Positions 12,088 through 21,256 of a stretch of 64,000 nt of DNA are shown here, piece after piece. The position numbers and the translations under genes are program-made. Under the pieces are notes generated by a model, which was not told the origin of the DNA, searched no databases, and saw nothing but the letters and a program-made list of their open reading frames with translations. Numbering within the stretch: position 1 is the stretch's first letter; every line of letters starts with the position of its first letter. The stretch is taken from contig JAQOTA010000009.1 of the NCBI GenBank assembly GCA_029532415.1, positions 107,560 through 171,559 on the forward strand, written 5' to 3'. Source of the DNA: Marasmius tenuissimus. Its lineage: Eukaryota; Basidiomycota; Agaricomycetes; Agaricales; Marasmiaceae.

Positions 12088-12605
12088 TGATGAGCCAGCA
12101 TAGTTAAAGTGCACAGTGGGTATAACAAAGTAAACCTCACATGGGTAATACACAGAGTGTTCTTGTAGTCTTGAGATGCTTGAGAAGAGGTGATAATCGA
12201 GTAGATTGTCCTAAGGCTTAAGGCCTTTTGTCCAGTCTTTTATACATAAGTTTCTGGTACATGTAATGAGTATTACACTAACTGAAACTACTACTAGAAG
12301 TAGGTATTCGGCCCTAAAGGCGTAAAAGACATTAGTACTGTGTAAGTACTTCTACCATGAATGGTAGTATGCTTGGTGAGCATAGTTGTGTTTGCCTCAT
12401 GTATTGGAGGCTCTACTTATGCTATTGGATAGCGACTGTCTATAGTGTCATATATGATGAAACTAGACGTACGTAGTAAGATACGTAGACAGAGACGTAG
12501 TACTTGCATGAGGACGCAAGTGTTCTAGAGGCGTAGCTCTATAAATAGTGTGACGCGTAAACAACACGTCAACAGTGTATCACATGATATCCATCATGTT
12601 CAACA
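12088..12605 (-). repeat. 3' LTR of Copia D
   Basis: 518 bp. On the minus strand it starts TGTTGAACATGATGG and ends GCTGGCTCATCA. A TATAAAAG box lies at about 12237-12244 (minus). The polypurine tract on the internal side is CTTAGTGAGGGGGAG. Confidence 0.92.
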
Positions 12606-12640
12606 CTCCCCCTCACTAAGTTCATCATGCGATCATGGAA

Positions 12641-15600
12641 CTAGTGAAATGTCAATCCTAAAGATTGCCTGAACAATTCAAACTTTGTTCTGCCAAGATT
12701 CTTTGTAAGAAGATCAGCAGGTTGTTTAGCAGTTTCAACAAAATAGATTTGAGTCTTTCCGTGTTCTACTGCTTCCCTGATGAAGTGGTATCGATTGTCG
12801 ATGTGCTTTGTTCTTTTATCAGTAGCTTCATTGCTGCTGAGAAAGATAGCGCCTTGGTTGTCGCTAACACATGGAACTGATTGAATAGGGAAGTTCGATT
12901 CGTTCAATAATGACTTCATCCAGCAAGCCTGACGTGTACAGTCAGATAGAGCCATATACTCTGCTTCTGTGGATGATAATGCAACCGTTTTCTGTTTCTG
13001 AGAGACCCAGCAAACTGGTGCATTGGCAAGCTTTACGATATATCCAGTCTGTGATCGACGATCATCTTTATCAGTTGCCCAATCAGAGTCAGCAAAGGCA
13101 AGTAGTCCTTGGTTGGATCTACCATCATAAATGAGTTCGTACTTTGCAGTGTGAACAAGGTATTTCACGATGTAAAGTGCCTTCTGGAGGTGTTCCTGAT
13201 TAGGATTAGCTCCGTACTGTGACATCTTGATTACAGCAAAGGATATGTCTGGTCTCGTTCCGAGAGCCAAGTAAAGTAATGATCTGATAACCGATTGGAA
13301 TCTATGCCTAATCTCGGGATTAACCTCCCCCTGGTTTTGGGTTGGGTTATAGCCTTCTGGCAAAGGCGTATATGCCGTCTTGGCGTTCAGAACTCCGAAT
13401 TTACGAATTATCTTTTCAAGATAGTCTTGCTGATCAAGGATCAGTTTGCGATTCTTCCGATCTCGAGTAATTCGCATTCGCAGAAATTCTGTTGGTTCGC
13501 CTAAATCTCGGCATTCCCAGATTTTCATGAATTCGCTTTTTAGTCTGTTGACAAGGTTGCGATCAGGACCCATGAATAAAGCATCGTCGACATAGATGAC
13601 GGCAATGACCATATTGCCATTCTTGTTGAAGATGTATACGCCAGCATCGGATAAGCATTGTTTGAATCCCAGATGTTTCATGGATTCAGTACATTGACGC
13701 CACCAGGCACGAGAGGCCTGTTTTAATCCGTACAATGCTTTGCGTAACCTCCAAACCTTGCTGGAGTCCGTAACGAAGCCTTCAGGTTGTTCCATGTAAA
13801 TCTCCTCATCTAAGGCACCATAAAGAAATGCTGTTTTAACGTCTAGCACAGAGATCTCCCAATCTTCAAGCGCTGCTAGTGCCAATAGAAGTCGTACGGT
13901 TTTGAATCGTACTACAGGAGAGAACAACTCGTTATAGTCTATCCCTTGTTTCTGCGAAAATCCTTTCGCAACAAGTCTTGCCTTCTTACGGCCATCAGGC
14001 TTGATGTCAAATACCCAGCGGGATTTCACCGCTTTTCGGCCTTTGGGTAGTGTGATCACATCAAAGACGTTTCTATCTTTGAGTGATTGTAATTCCAGTC
14101 TGCATGCTGCTTCCCAAGATGGTCGTTCATCTTTAGGACGCTTCTGGACTTGTTTATATGTCCATTCACAAACGTCATCATAACTACTGGCTTGTAAACC
14201 ATATAGTTGATAACCGTTATTCAGCAAGTAAACCAAGTAATTTTCTCCCCCTTGCTGAGCAAGATCACTCATATCGTCATCCGTGTCCATAGGAGCGGCT
14301 GGATTAGGAACCCTATTTGGTATTGTTTCAGGTTCATTTGTCGGATTAATTTGACTTTGCCAGCGTGCTTGAGATTCGATATCGCGTTCGATCTCAGCAG
14401 GATGTCGATTTCCGTAAACATTAAATGGACGGTTGGGAGTTACTCTATTTCTTGGAGGGTTTCTTCTGACAGCTGCTGGTGGAGGAGCTCGTAAGTTCTT
14501 CCACTCATCATAGTCAGCTTGACAAAATCCAAATGGATTTGTGTTTCCAGAAGAACCAGCAGACTGTGCATCCGGACCATACTGATTAGGATTGTGATCG
14601 GAGCCTTTCGGTGATCCGAATCCATCAGTATTTGAATGATTGCCGTTGTGCACATCATCACTTTTATCATCCAGGATAGGATCCAAGGGAGGATCTCCCC
14701 CAGGCTGATGATCGTCATCATCTGATCCTGGTGGAGGTGGAGGATTGAAGAAATCACCATCATTGTGATAATCTTCATGGCCATCATATGGGTACGTTGG
14801 AAAGGGTATAGACTGGACAGGTTTGTCGGTTTTATCAAACTCTATGGATCCGGGCACTTCTTTCTGACATTTAGGAAACCAGTTCTCATCAAAAACTGCT
14901 TGTGGAGTAATGTATACAGAATTGTTGGTTGTTCGAAAGAATCGATAAGCTTTTGATCCGCTCTCGTAACCAATGAAGATCATTGCTTCGGAGTGTGGAG
15001 TAAGCTTATTTTTACGTTTTGGTATGTATGTATATGCACCACATCCGAACGTCCTGAAGTATGAAACATCAGGCTTCTTGTCTTCAAACAATTCAACTGG
15101 AGTTCTGTATTTCCTTGAACAAATAGGAGTTCTATTGTAGATATGGACGGCTGTAAGAATTGTGAATTCCCACCAGTTTTCAGGTGCACAAGCCTGAAAG
15201 CGCATAGCTTCAGATTTTTCTCGTAGTGTACGATTAAATCTTTCTGCTTGTCCATTCTGTTCATGCACGTTGGGAGAACCTCTTTGTGGAAATATTCCTA
15301 GAGAGTTATACCAGTCCCATTGTTCATTTGAAAAGAATTCTCCCCCTCGATCGAAATGCACACTTTTGACCTTTTTATTAGTCTGGCGCTCTACAAGAGC
15401 TAGCCAATTGCGCAATTTCTGATCTGTATCGCTCTTTTTACAAATTGGATATACCCATCCGAATGATGTTGCATCATCAAATAAGGTTAATACATATTTG
15501 TTTTGATAGTAAGAACAAGTTGGATATTCTATCAAATCTCCGTGCACGAGCTCAAGAGGCTCCTTAGCTCGTTTAGAGGATAAAGGGTACGATTTGGCAA

Positions 15601-16654
15601 CCATTTTGCCTTTGGCACAGCCTCGGCATGGTTTCATTTCTCCCTTCGAAGTAACCAACTTCGTTGGAAGGCCTTTAACATTATTCATTAATTTTCCTAA
15701 GACTCTGGGATCACAGTGTCCCATACGTCTGTGCCATAATTCAGAAGTATTGAAAGATACAACAGATGTGAAGGAAGTTTCTCCCACAAGAACCTTCGCG
15801 TCCATCCATCGTAAAGGATCATCTTTATGGCTTGGGTAAAAGCTCATTAAAAGAGAATCATCTTTCTTGCTCTGGATCGAAGTCTCTGGAGAGTCCAGTA
15901 TAGTATAGTAACCTATACTCTGGAACTTCCCACTAGAGATCAAACGATGTGGGCTGTCTGGATTATACATCACTGGGTATAACTTTGTGACTTGGGTCAC
16001 TCCTGCGCTATTGGTGTGTCGGATGAGGACAGTACCATAGCCTACTATTTGCACATTTGCTTTATCACCCGCTGATGTAGTAAGACCTATTGGCATTTCT
16101 AAAGTCTGATAGTCTGAGAAATCCGTTTTATACAGAGTCATATGTGCTGATGCCCCACTATCAAGTAGCCAGGCATTTTGTGTATTTCTCACTTCACAAT
16201 CACTCAAAAATGCAGCAGAAAACAACTTATATTTCGTCGTTGCATATACAGAAGAAATACTACATTTCCTTGGTACTGAGTTCCTTAGGATATGATAGTT
16301 CTGCATCGAGGATTTAGTGAAAGTTTGACTATTAGAACTTTGAAACACTTGCCAGTCTCCACGATCGTTGCTTTCAGCCCAATCGTTATCAACTCCTTCA
16401 AGGCCATCTCCATAGTCACCATCATCAAAGTACCGTTCATGCCATTGAAGCGGTTCTTGATTCTGACTTTGGAATCCTTGGCGAACAAGATGTTCTCGTC
16501 TTGTTCTGAGTTCTTCTTGATAACGTTGATTTGCGGCATCTTCAACTTCTATCCAAGCTTCCAATTGGCGTTTATAGTTCTGCCATTGAACGAATCTCGT
16601 GGCTTGATATGGCTGATTGTCATTAACAACCATAGTGATATTGCCAATACTCAT
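12641..16654 (-). CDS. Copia D pol: protease, integrase, reverse transcriptase, RNase H
   Basis: An uninterrupted minus-strand frame of 1,337 residues. In order: protease WLLDSGASAH; GAG-pre-integrase zinc site LWHRRMGHC...CRGCAKGKM; integrase core with catalytic Asp in LFDDATSFGW, Asp in VHFDRGGEF and Glu in NGQAERFNRT, the last two 35 residues apart as in DDE integrases; a Pro/Asp-rich linker; RT with LDVKTAFLYG and IYVDDALFMGP; RNase H with FADSDWATDKDDRRSQTGY and LSSTEAEYMALSD. The N-terminal 170 residues before the protease are unassigned. All catalytic residues are present, so this is a plausible functional enzyme set. The true polyprotein probably begins upstream (see the middle region and gag). 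Confidence 0.92.
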   Translation of the reverse strand: MSIGNITMVVNDNQPYQATRFVQWQNYKRQLEAWIEVEDAANQRYQEELRTRREHLVRQGFQSQNQEPLQWHERYFDDGDYGDGLEGVDNDWAESNDRGDWQVFQSSNSQTFTKSSMQNYHILRNSVPRKCSISSVYATTKYKLFSAAFLSDCEVRNTQNAWLLDSGASAHMTLYKTDFSDYQTLEMPIGLTTSAGDKANVQIVGYGTVLIRHTNSAGVTQVTKLYPVMYNPDSPHRLISSGKFQSIGYYTILDSPETSIQSKKDDSLLMSFYPSHKDDPLRWMDAKVLVGETSFTSVVSFNTSELWHRRMGHCDPRVLGKLMNNVKGLPTKLVTSKGEMKPCRGCAKGKMVAKSYPLSSKRAKEPLELVHGDLIEYPTCSYYQNKYVLTLFDDATSFGWVYPICKKSDTDQKLRNWLALVERQTNKKVKSVHFDRGGEFFSNEQWDWYNSLGIFPQRGSPNVHEQNGQAERFNRTLREKSEAMRFQACAPENWWEFTILTAVHIYNRTPICSRKYRTPVELFEDKKPDVSYFRTFGCGAYTYIPKRKNKLTPHSEAMIFIGYESGSKAYRFFRTTNNSVYITPQAVFDENWFPKCQKEVPGSIEFDKTDKPVQSIPFPTYPYDGHEDYHNDGDFFNPPPPPGSDDDDHQPGGDPPLDPILDDKSDDVHNGNHSNTDGFGSPKGSDHNPNQYGPDAQSAGSSGNTNPFGFCQADYDEWKNLRAPPPAAVRRNPPRNRVTPNRPFNVYGNRHPAEIERDIESQARWQSQINPTNEPETIPNRVPNPAAPMDTDDDMSDLAQQGGENYLVYLLNNGYQLYGLQASSYDDVCEWTYKQVQKRPKDERPSWEAACRLELQSLKDRNVFDVITLPKGRKAVKSRWVFDIKPDGRKKARLVAKGFSQKQGIDYNELFSPVVRFKTVRLLLALAALEDWEISVLDVKTAFLYGALDEEIYMEQPEGFVTDSSKVWRLRKALYGLKQASRAWWRQCTESMKHLGFKQCLSDAGVYIFNKNGNMVIAVIYVDDALFMGPDRNLVNRLKSEFMKIWECRDLGEPTEFLRMRITRDRKNRKLILDQQDYLEKIIRKFGVLNAKTAYTPLPEGYNPTQNQGEVNPEIRHRFQSVIRSLLYLALGTRPDISFAVIKMSQYGANPNQEHLQKALYIVKYLVHTAKYELIYDGRSNQGLLAFADSDWATDKDDRRSQTGYIVKLANAPVCWVSQKQKTVALSSTEAEYMALSDCTRQACWMKSLLNESNFPIQSVPCVSDNQGAIFLSSNEATDKRTKHIDNRYHFIREAVEHGKTQIYFVETAKQPADLLTKNLGRTKFELFRQSLGLTFH

Positions 16655-16732
16655 GCCATCAGCAATGTGTAAGGGCGGTCCATTGGTCCTTAGTCCAATT
16701 ACTGCAGGTCTGTAATTCTCGAATTGAGAGTT

Positions 16733-18132
16733 TCAGGGATCACTTGGAGATGTAACCCAGGGGTCAACCTCAGGTTGTTCATCTACCAGACTAAGTCTTT
16801 CCGGTTGATCAGGTGGAGCAGTAGTTGGGCGAGAAGGTACTTCAATGTAATCATCCTCTAAGGATTGTATGCCATAAAAAGATTCGGGAGAGCTTGGAGG
16901 TGTGTGGATGATTTGGTCCTGCCATTGTCGTACTCTAGGTGGTGTAGTTGCAGGGCGATTTATGTATTCATGGGTAGTAGGGACTGGAGATTTGGAACGA
17001 TTAAGTGACTCCGCCAATTCCATGAAATCCCAAGGGTATGTTCTTGGTCGTTCATTGAAACGACCACCCTCAAGTTCTCTTCAAGGAATATCAACTGAGT
17101 CATGGGAACAGACATTCTAATGTTGTTCATCCATTTGTACAAGTGCGTGTGCCAGTTACGAACATCTGGAAGACTAAGATGAGGGATAAAGCAAACCCAG
17201 CGCCTATTAAACCCTGGTTGTCTCCATTGAGATGTTCTAAATTGACTCGCTCTTATGTCTGTCGTTCCGAATAACCATTTTCCTTCAAGACCAAGCTTGA
17301 CTAACGAATGCCAGAAGATAGGATTCAACACTTGTATAGGAAGTGTGACATTCTTCTTGTTGACTCAGAAGGCTTCATCCACCGAAGTTGAACGAGGATT
17401 TTTCACTCGTTGAACAAAATCTTCAACGGTGCTGATCCAATTTTTGTTATTGATTTCAGCTATAACCGTCGATAGGTGTTGAAGGTTCCAGGTTTGGTAT
17501 CCGTATTCAAGCGTGAACTTGTTATCTTCTACTGTTTCCACATGTAATATCCTTTGTTGTATGCGTAATTCATGAAGAGCTTGACGAGGTGTCATGTTAT
17601 GCACTGCATCTCTTCTAATAGCATACATAACGACATATTCTCTGGTCCTGATCAGAATCCAGATCCAAAAATTATGGTCTGGTGAATTGCGTATTAATCT
17701 GTAACGCATTCTGATCATGGATTCCTTCAATGCTATGTCGTTAGTTGTTTGATCTCCGAAGTCTCGGAAGTCATCAACAACAGGAATTGGGAGTTTAATC
17801 CCATTTATTATATGTGGTCTATTATTCCTAAGGTTAACTCGTTGCATCAAGTTATCATGTTGTTCTTTGTATTCTTGTAAGAATTGCCATTCAACTTTTC
17901 TATTGATGAGAGGTGGCTTTGTGATGTCATCTCCATCTTGAGAATAGTTTTCTGGTCTGAACAAATGAACAAGATCAGTGTGGTTCCTAGGAAACATAGA
18001 ATCTGCCCATGGTCCATAATCGTCAGGAGGTGTTGAAACTGTTACACGTATGTCTTCTTGTGTGGGTGGTGCCACTTCGAGATTCTCACCTTGGTCAACT
18101 TCGTCTGCAGGCGAAGTATGATTAGGTGTCAC
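16733..18132 (-). CDS. Copia D middle region between gag and protease, unknown domain
   Basis: About 450 residues read from 18132 to 17365 and on to 16733, in gag frame first and then in pol frame after a frame change near 17060-17110. Features include FRPENYSQDGDDITKPPL, a Trp/Arg-rich part RNSPDHNFWIWILIRTREYV, MTPRQALHELRIQQRIL, and a Pro-rich end TTAPPDQPERLSLVDE. TGA codons interrupt it after DEAF (17365) and at 16733. It lacks Cys/His knuckles. I do not recognise it. Ordinary Copia elements have nothing this long between capsid and protease, and the A and B families here lack it. It could be a captured domain or an extended gag C-terminus. Intactness is doubtful because of the stops. 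Confidence 0.55.
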
Positions 18133-18351
18133 CTCTCGTCATGGCATTGTGAAGATAATTTCTTCATTACTATGCGCGCCATAAGAATATGCAGAACATG
18201 TATGACTATCATTTGATGAATGATCAGATGAAGAGTCACTATCAGGTTCTGTCGGAGTATCAGAGATGTATACCAAAGATGGTATCTCGTCTCCATCGCT
18301 GTCTATGTTTGAATTGGAAATAGTAGTTGAAGCGATAGCTTCTTCTACTTG

Positions 18352-19722
18352 TCAAACCTGTTCATCTAGTTGAACAGTTCGTCTATTATTCCATTCTTGA
18401 ACAGAAATGTGTTGTTCAGGACGACCTTCTCTGTCAGCAGCGATTCTCTCCTCTAGGCGTGCTTGTTGAAGATCATACGTGTTTTGGAACGGGTTTGGTG
18501 CAGATGTGCTACCAGTGGGGTAGTGATAGGACATATGAACGTTTACTGGCCCAGCCATTTCGCGTTCAAAAACTGAGCTGATTTGCTCGTTTACTGCATT
18601 AATTTGATTCTGGTATTCAGAAGGTTTCTCAGAAGGTTCAAATACCGCAGTGTGCAATTGTTGCCCCCCTTTTTGAGTATCCTTCTTCTTTCCTTTGCCT
18701 TTTCCTTTGCCCTTTCCTCCTTTCTTCTTCCCTTTCTTGGGAGAAGATCCACCTTGGTTCTGATTGTTCTGGTTCTGGTTGTTGTTTTTATTATTGTTCT
18801 TCTTTTGGTTCGTAGAAGTACCAGAACGAGACTGATCAGACCATTTGGGAGGAGAGTTAAATCTATTAACACCAGAAATTTTGGCGTTATGGGCAGTGTA
18901 GGCAGCAGGACCAGAATGAATCCCATTCCTTCTATTCCATTCATTCGTAATTGCAGCAATCAAATCGGTAGGTTTAAGTTCTTCCTTCTTCATACGGGAT
19001 ACTTGCTGCTTGAAAAGCTGCCAGCACTTTTCATTAAGGTTGGCTGTGATCATCAAGCACAGCAAGTCGTCCGAAATATCTACTCCATGATCCTTAAGTT
19101 GGTCCCGAACAGTCAACATGTAACTGATTCCAGGGACTGGATTAAGGTGTTCAGGAAGTTGGACGTTATGCAAGTCTGTATATAGATTCATCATCTTTGA
19201 AGAAGATTGAACCCCAAACGTAGATTTGAGATTAGATATGGTTGCGATTACCGAAGTTTTATCAACATGCGTGTTGTGAGCACGGCGAGTTTGCATTTTG
19301 ATAACGCCAATTACTTTGTTACGCCTAGAGGTCCACTCGGTTTGAGCGGTAGCTTCTCCTGAAGTAGCAGGAGAAGATGCCTCAGGCATTACTTCATCCA
19401 AGACTTGGGGTATGCCTTGGGTATAGAGGTAACCCTCAAGTAATTGGTACCAATCTTCGAAATTCGAACCATCATCTAGCAAAACTAGAATGATACTGAT
19501 TCCTCCTGACCCAGCAGGAAAGTTGCTGTCCGCAACCTGAGAGTACAACGGTTCCGTATTGTAAACTTCTACAGAATTTTCTACTTCCGTTCCTAGAGTG
19601 TATCCCGGCGTATTGCGAACAAACGTCGTTGGGGGATTACCACTTGGGGAATGAGAAGCAGACCTAGATCCGGATTGAGACATATTGAGGTCTGCCAAAA
19701 GTCCCGTGAGCATACTCTTCAA
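18352..19722 (-). CDS. Copia D gag
   Basis: A 456-residue minus-strand frame; the likely start is the Met at 19683 (MSQSGSRSASHSPSGNPP). A capsid-like helical region (ILVLLDDGSNFEDWYQLLEG to MKKEELKPTDLIAAITNEWN) is followed by an Asn/Gln stretch and a Lys/Gly-rich block (18670-18740) in place of a CCHC zinc knuckle. It would form the virus-like particle and bind RNA through the basic block. The frame ends in TGA (18352-18354) but is open again directly after it in the same frame to about 18140. Confidence 0.85.
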   Translation of the reverse strand: MKSMLTGLLADLNMSQSGSRSASHSPSGNPPTTFVRNTPGYTLGTEVENSVEVYNTEPLYSQVADSNFPAGSGGISIILVLLDDGSNFEDWYQLLEGYLYTQGIPQVLDEVMPEASSPATSGEATAQTEWTSRRNKVIGVIKMQTRRAHNTHVDKTSVIATISNLKSTFGVQSSSKMMNLYTDLHNVQLPEHLNPVPGISYMLTVRDQLKDHGVDISDDLLCLMITANLNEKCWQLFKQQVSRMKKEELKPTDLIAAITNEWNRRNGIHSGPAAYTAHNAKISGVNRFNSPPKWSDQSRSGTSTNQKKNNNKNNNQNQNNQNQGGSSPKKGKKKGGKGKGKGKGKKKDTQKGGQQLHTAVFEPSEKPSEYQNQINAVNEQISSVFEREMAGPVNVHMSYHYPTGSTSAPNPFQNTYDLQQARLEERIAADREGRPEQHISVQEWNNRRTVQLDEQV

Positions 19723-20733
19723 ATATAGAAGGGTGGAGCCAAGAGAGTGTCAATCGACGAAGACTTCTAAGAAGCACCCATAAATAAATAGGGTTCGATG
19801 CACACCGAGAAATGCTCCAAAGGTCTAGGACTTTTAACAGGCTGTATGCGTCAAGGAGATCATGGGGTGTACCGCATGCAGGTAGTGCAGGGGAGTTAAT
19901 CTGGTTACGAAGCCCTGCCCAATTGCTAGGGTCTTACAACGTTCCCAGTGTGTATTGGTGTCTGGTGTCCCATCGTGCTATCTGGTCTCAACCCCAGACT
20001 AGCAAAAGTATGAGTGATCAGCTCATACTGTCCGAATGACCCATAGAAAGTTATTATTAAACCTAGTCATCCATATGAATTGAGTTCATGCACCCTCTGC
20101 CTTAGGCATGTCGGTGACCAGAAAGCAATCATAGGTGAGTTAGAGTTTAACAATAACGTAGAAGAGAGGGGTCAACAAAAGGGGAGTCCCTGTACATACT
20201 AAAATGGCCATGTGATACCGTAAAACTGTATAGTATCAAAACCTAGTTGTAAGGAGATCAAATCTCCCAGCATGTATGTCATGCCCGATCTTTCGACCGT
20301 CAGGAATCATGGCGAGTTGGTTTATAAGCACAACCCCATAGACCCCTAAACAATGCCTCATGGTGAGGATCATCGCCAACCATTGGTTTTCATCGGCATT
20401 AGGCAGTGATAATATAAGATCAAAGCCCAATCCGGGTTATCAGCAGGGAGACAGAGCCGCATACGCGGATAGGTCTATGCCGAAGAAAATGAAGCCAAGA
20501 CAGTATGTACATGCGTTCGTGCAACATGCAACAGTACAGGGACATAGTGGATAGGTGTAAAGGGAACTAACAACCCTTGACCTTGACACCAGACGATGAC
20601 AAGCCTGACATCGCTAGAGACTTCCATAACCCATGTAGGTTACAGGTCGTCTGCTAGGATGGTGGCGACACACGGGAGCTAGGCTACTCTGATCATAACA
20701 TCGACCTGACCACCGCTTGCAGGGCCCATAACC
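19723..20733 (-). other. Copia D 5' leader with primer-binding site
   Basis: About one kilobase of untranslated leader. The primer-binding site is at 20719-20733, directly inside the LTR; on the minus strand it reads GGTTATGGGCCCTGC, complementary to the anticodon stem-loop side of initiator tRNA-Met. No coding sequence is supported in the rest. Confidence 0.75.
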
Positions 20734-21251
20734 TGATGAGCCAGCATAGTTAAAGTGCACAGTGGGTATAACAAAGTAAACCTCACATGGGTAATACACA
20801 GAGTGTTCTTGTAGTCTTGAGATGCTTGAGAAGAGGTGATAATCGAGTAGATTGTCCTAAGGCTTAAGGCCTTTTGTCCAGTCTTTTATACATAAGTTTC
20901 TGGTACATGTAATGAGTATTACACTAACTGAAACTACTACTAGAAGTAGGTATTCGGCCCTAAAGGCGTAAAAGACATTAGTACTGTGTAAGTACTTCTA
21001 CCATGAATGGTAGTATGCTTGGTGAGCATAGTTGTGTTTGCCTCATGTATTGGAGGCTCTACTTATGCTATTGGATAGCGACTGTCTATAGTGTCATATA
21101 TGATGAAACTAGACGTACGTAGTAAGATACGTAGACAGAGACATAGTACTTGCATGAGGACGCAAGTGTTCTAGAGGCGTAGCTCTATAAATAGTGTGAC
21201 GTGTAAACAACACGTCAACAGTGTATCACATGATATCCATCATGTTCAACA
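20734..21251 (-). repeat. 5' LTR of Copia D
   Basis: 518 bp, with two differences from 12088-12605 by eye (CG/CA near 21142 and CG/TG near 21200). Flanked outside by AATAC (21252-21256). Confidence 0.92.
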
Positions 21252-21256
21252 AATAC

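Larger units (their letters stand above)
12088..21251 (-). mobile_element. Complete Copia element D nested in A2
   Basis: A 9,164-bp minus-strand LTR retrotransposon with two 518-bp LTRs, the 5-bp target duplication AATAC (12083-12087 and 21252-21256), a primer-binding site, gag, an unusual middle region, and protease-integrase-RT-RNase H in Copia order. The LTRs differ at two sites that I can see, both CpG transitions, so insertion is recent. Gag and pol are open, but four in-frame TGA codons and one frame change lie between them. Confidence 0.93.

Noticed and set aside
18583..19185. A 200-residue plus-strand ORF with long hydrophobic runs, looking like a membrane protein
   Set aside because: It lies antisense to Copia D gag; the hydrophobic Phe/Leu/Val runs are the reverse of the Lys/Asn/Gln-rich gag tail.
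12088..21251. Repeat-induced point mutation (RIP) as cause of the stops
   Set aside because: RIP hits both strands densely in duplicated DNA. Here near-identical CACTA copies and LTR pairs show only scattered CpG changes, so ordinary CpG deamination fits better.
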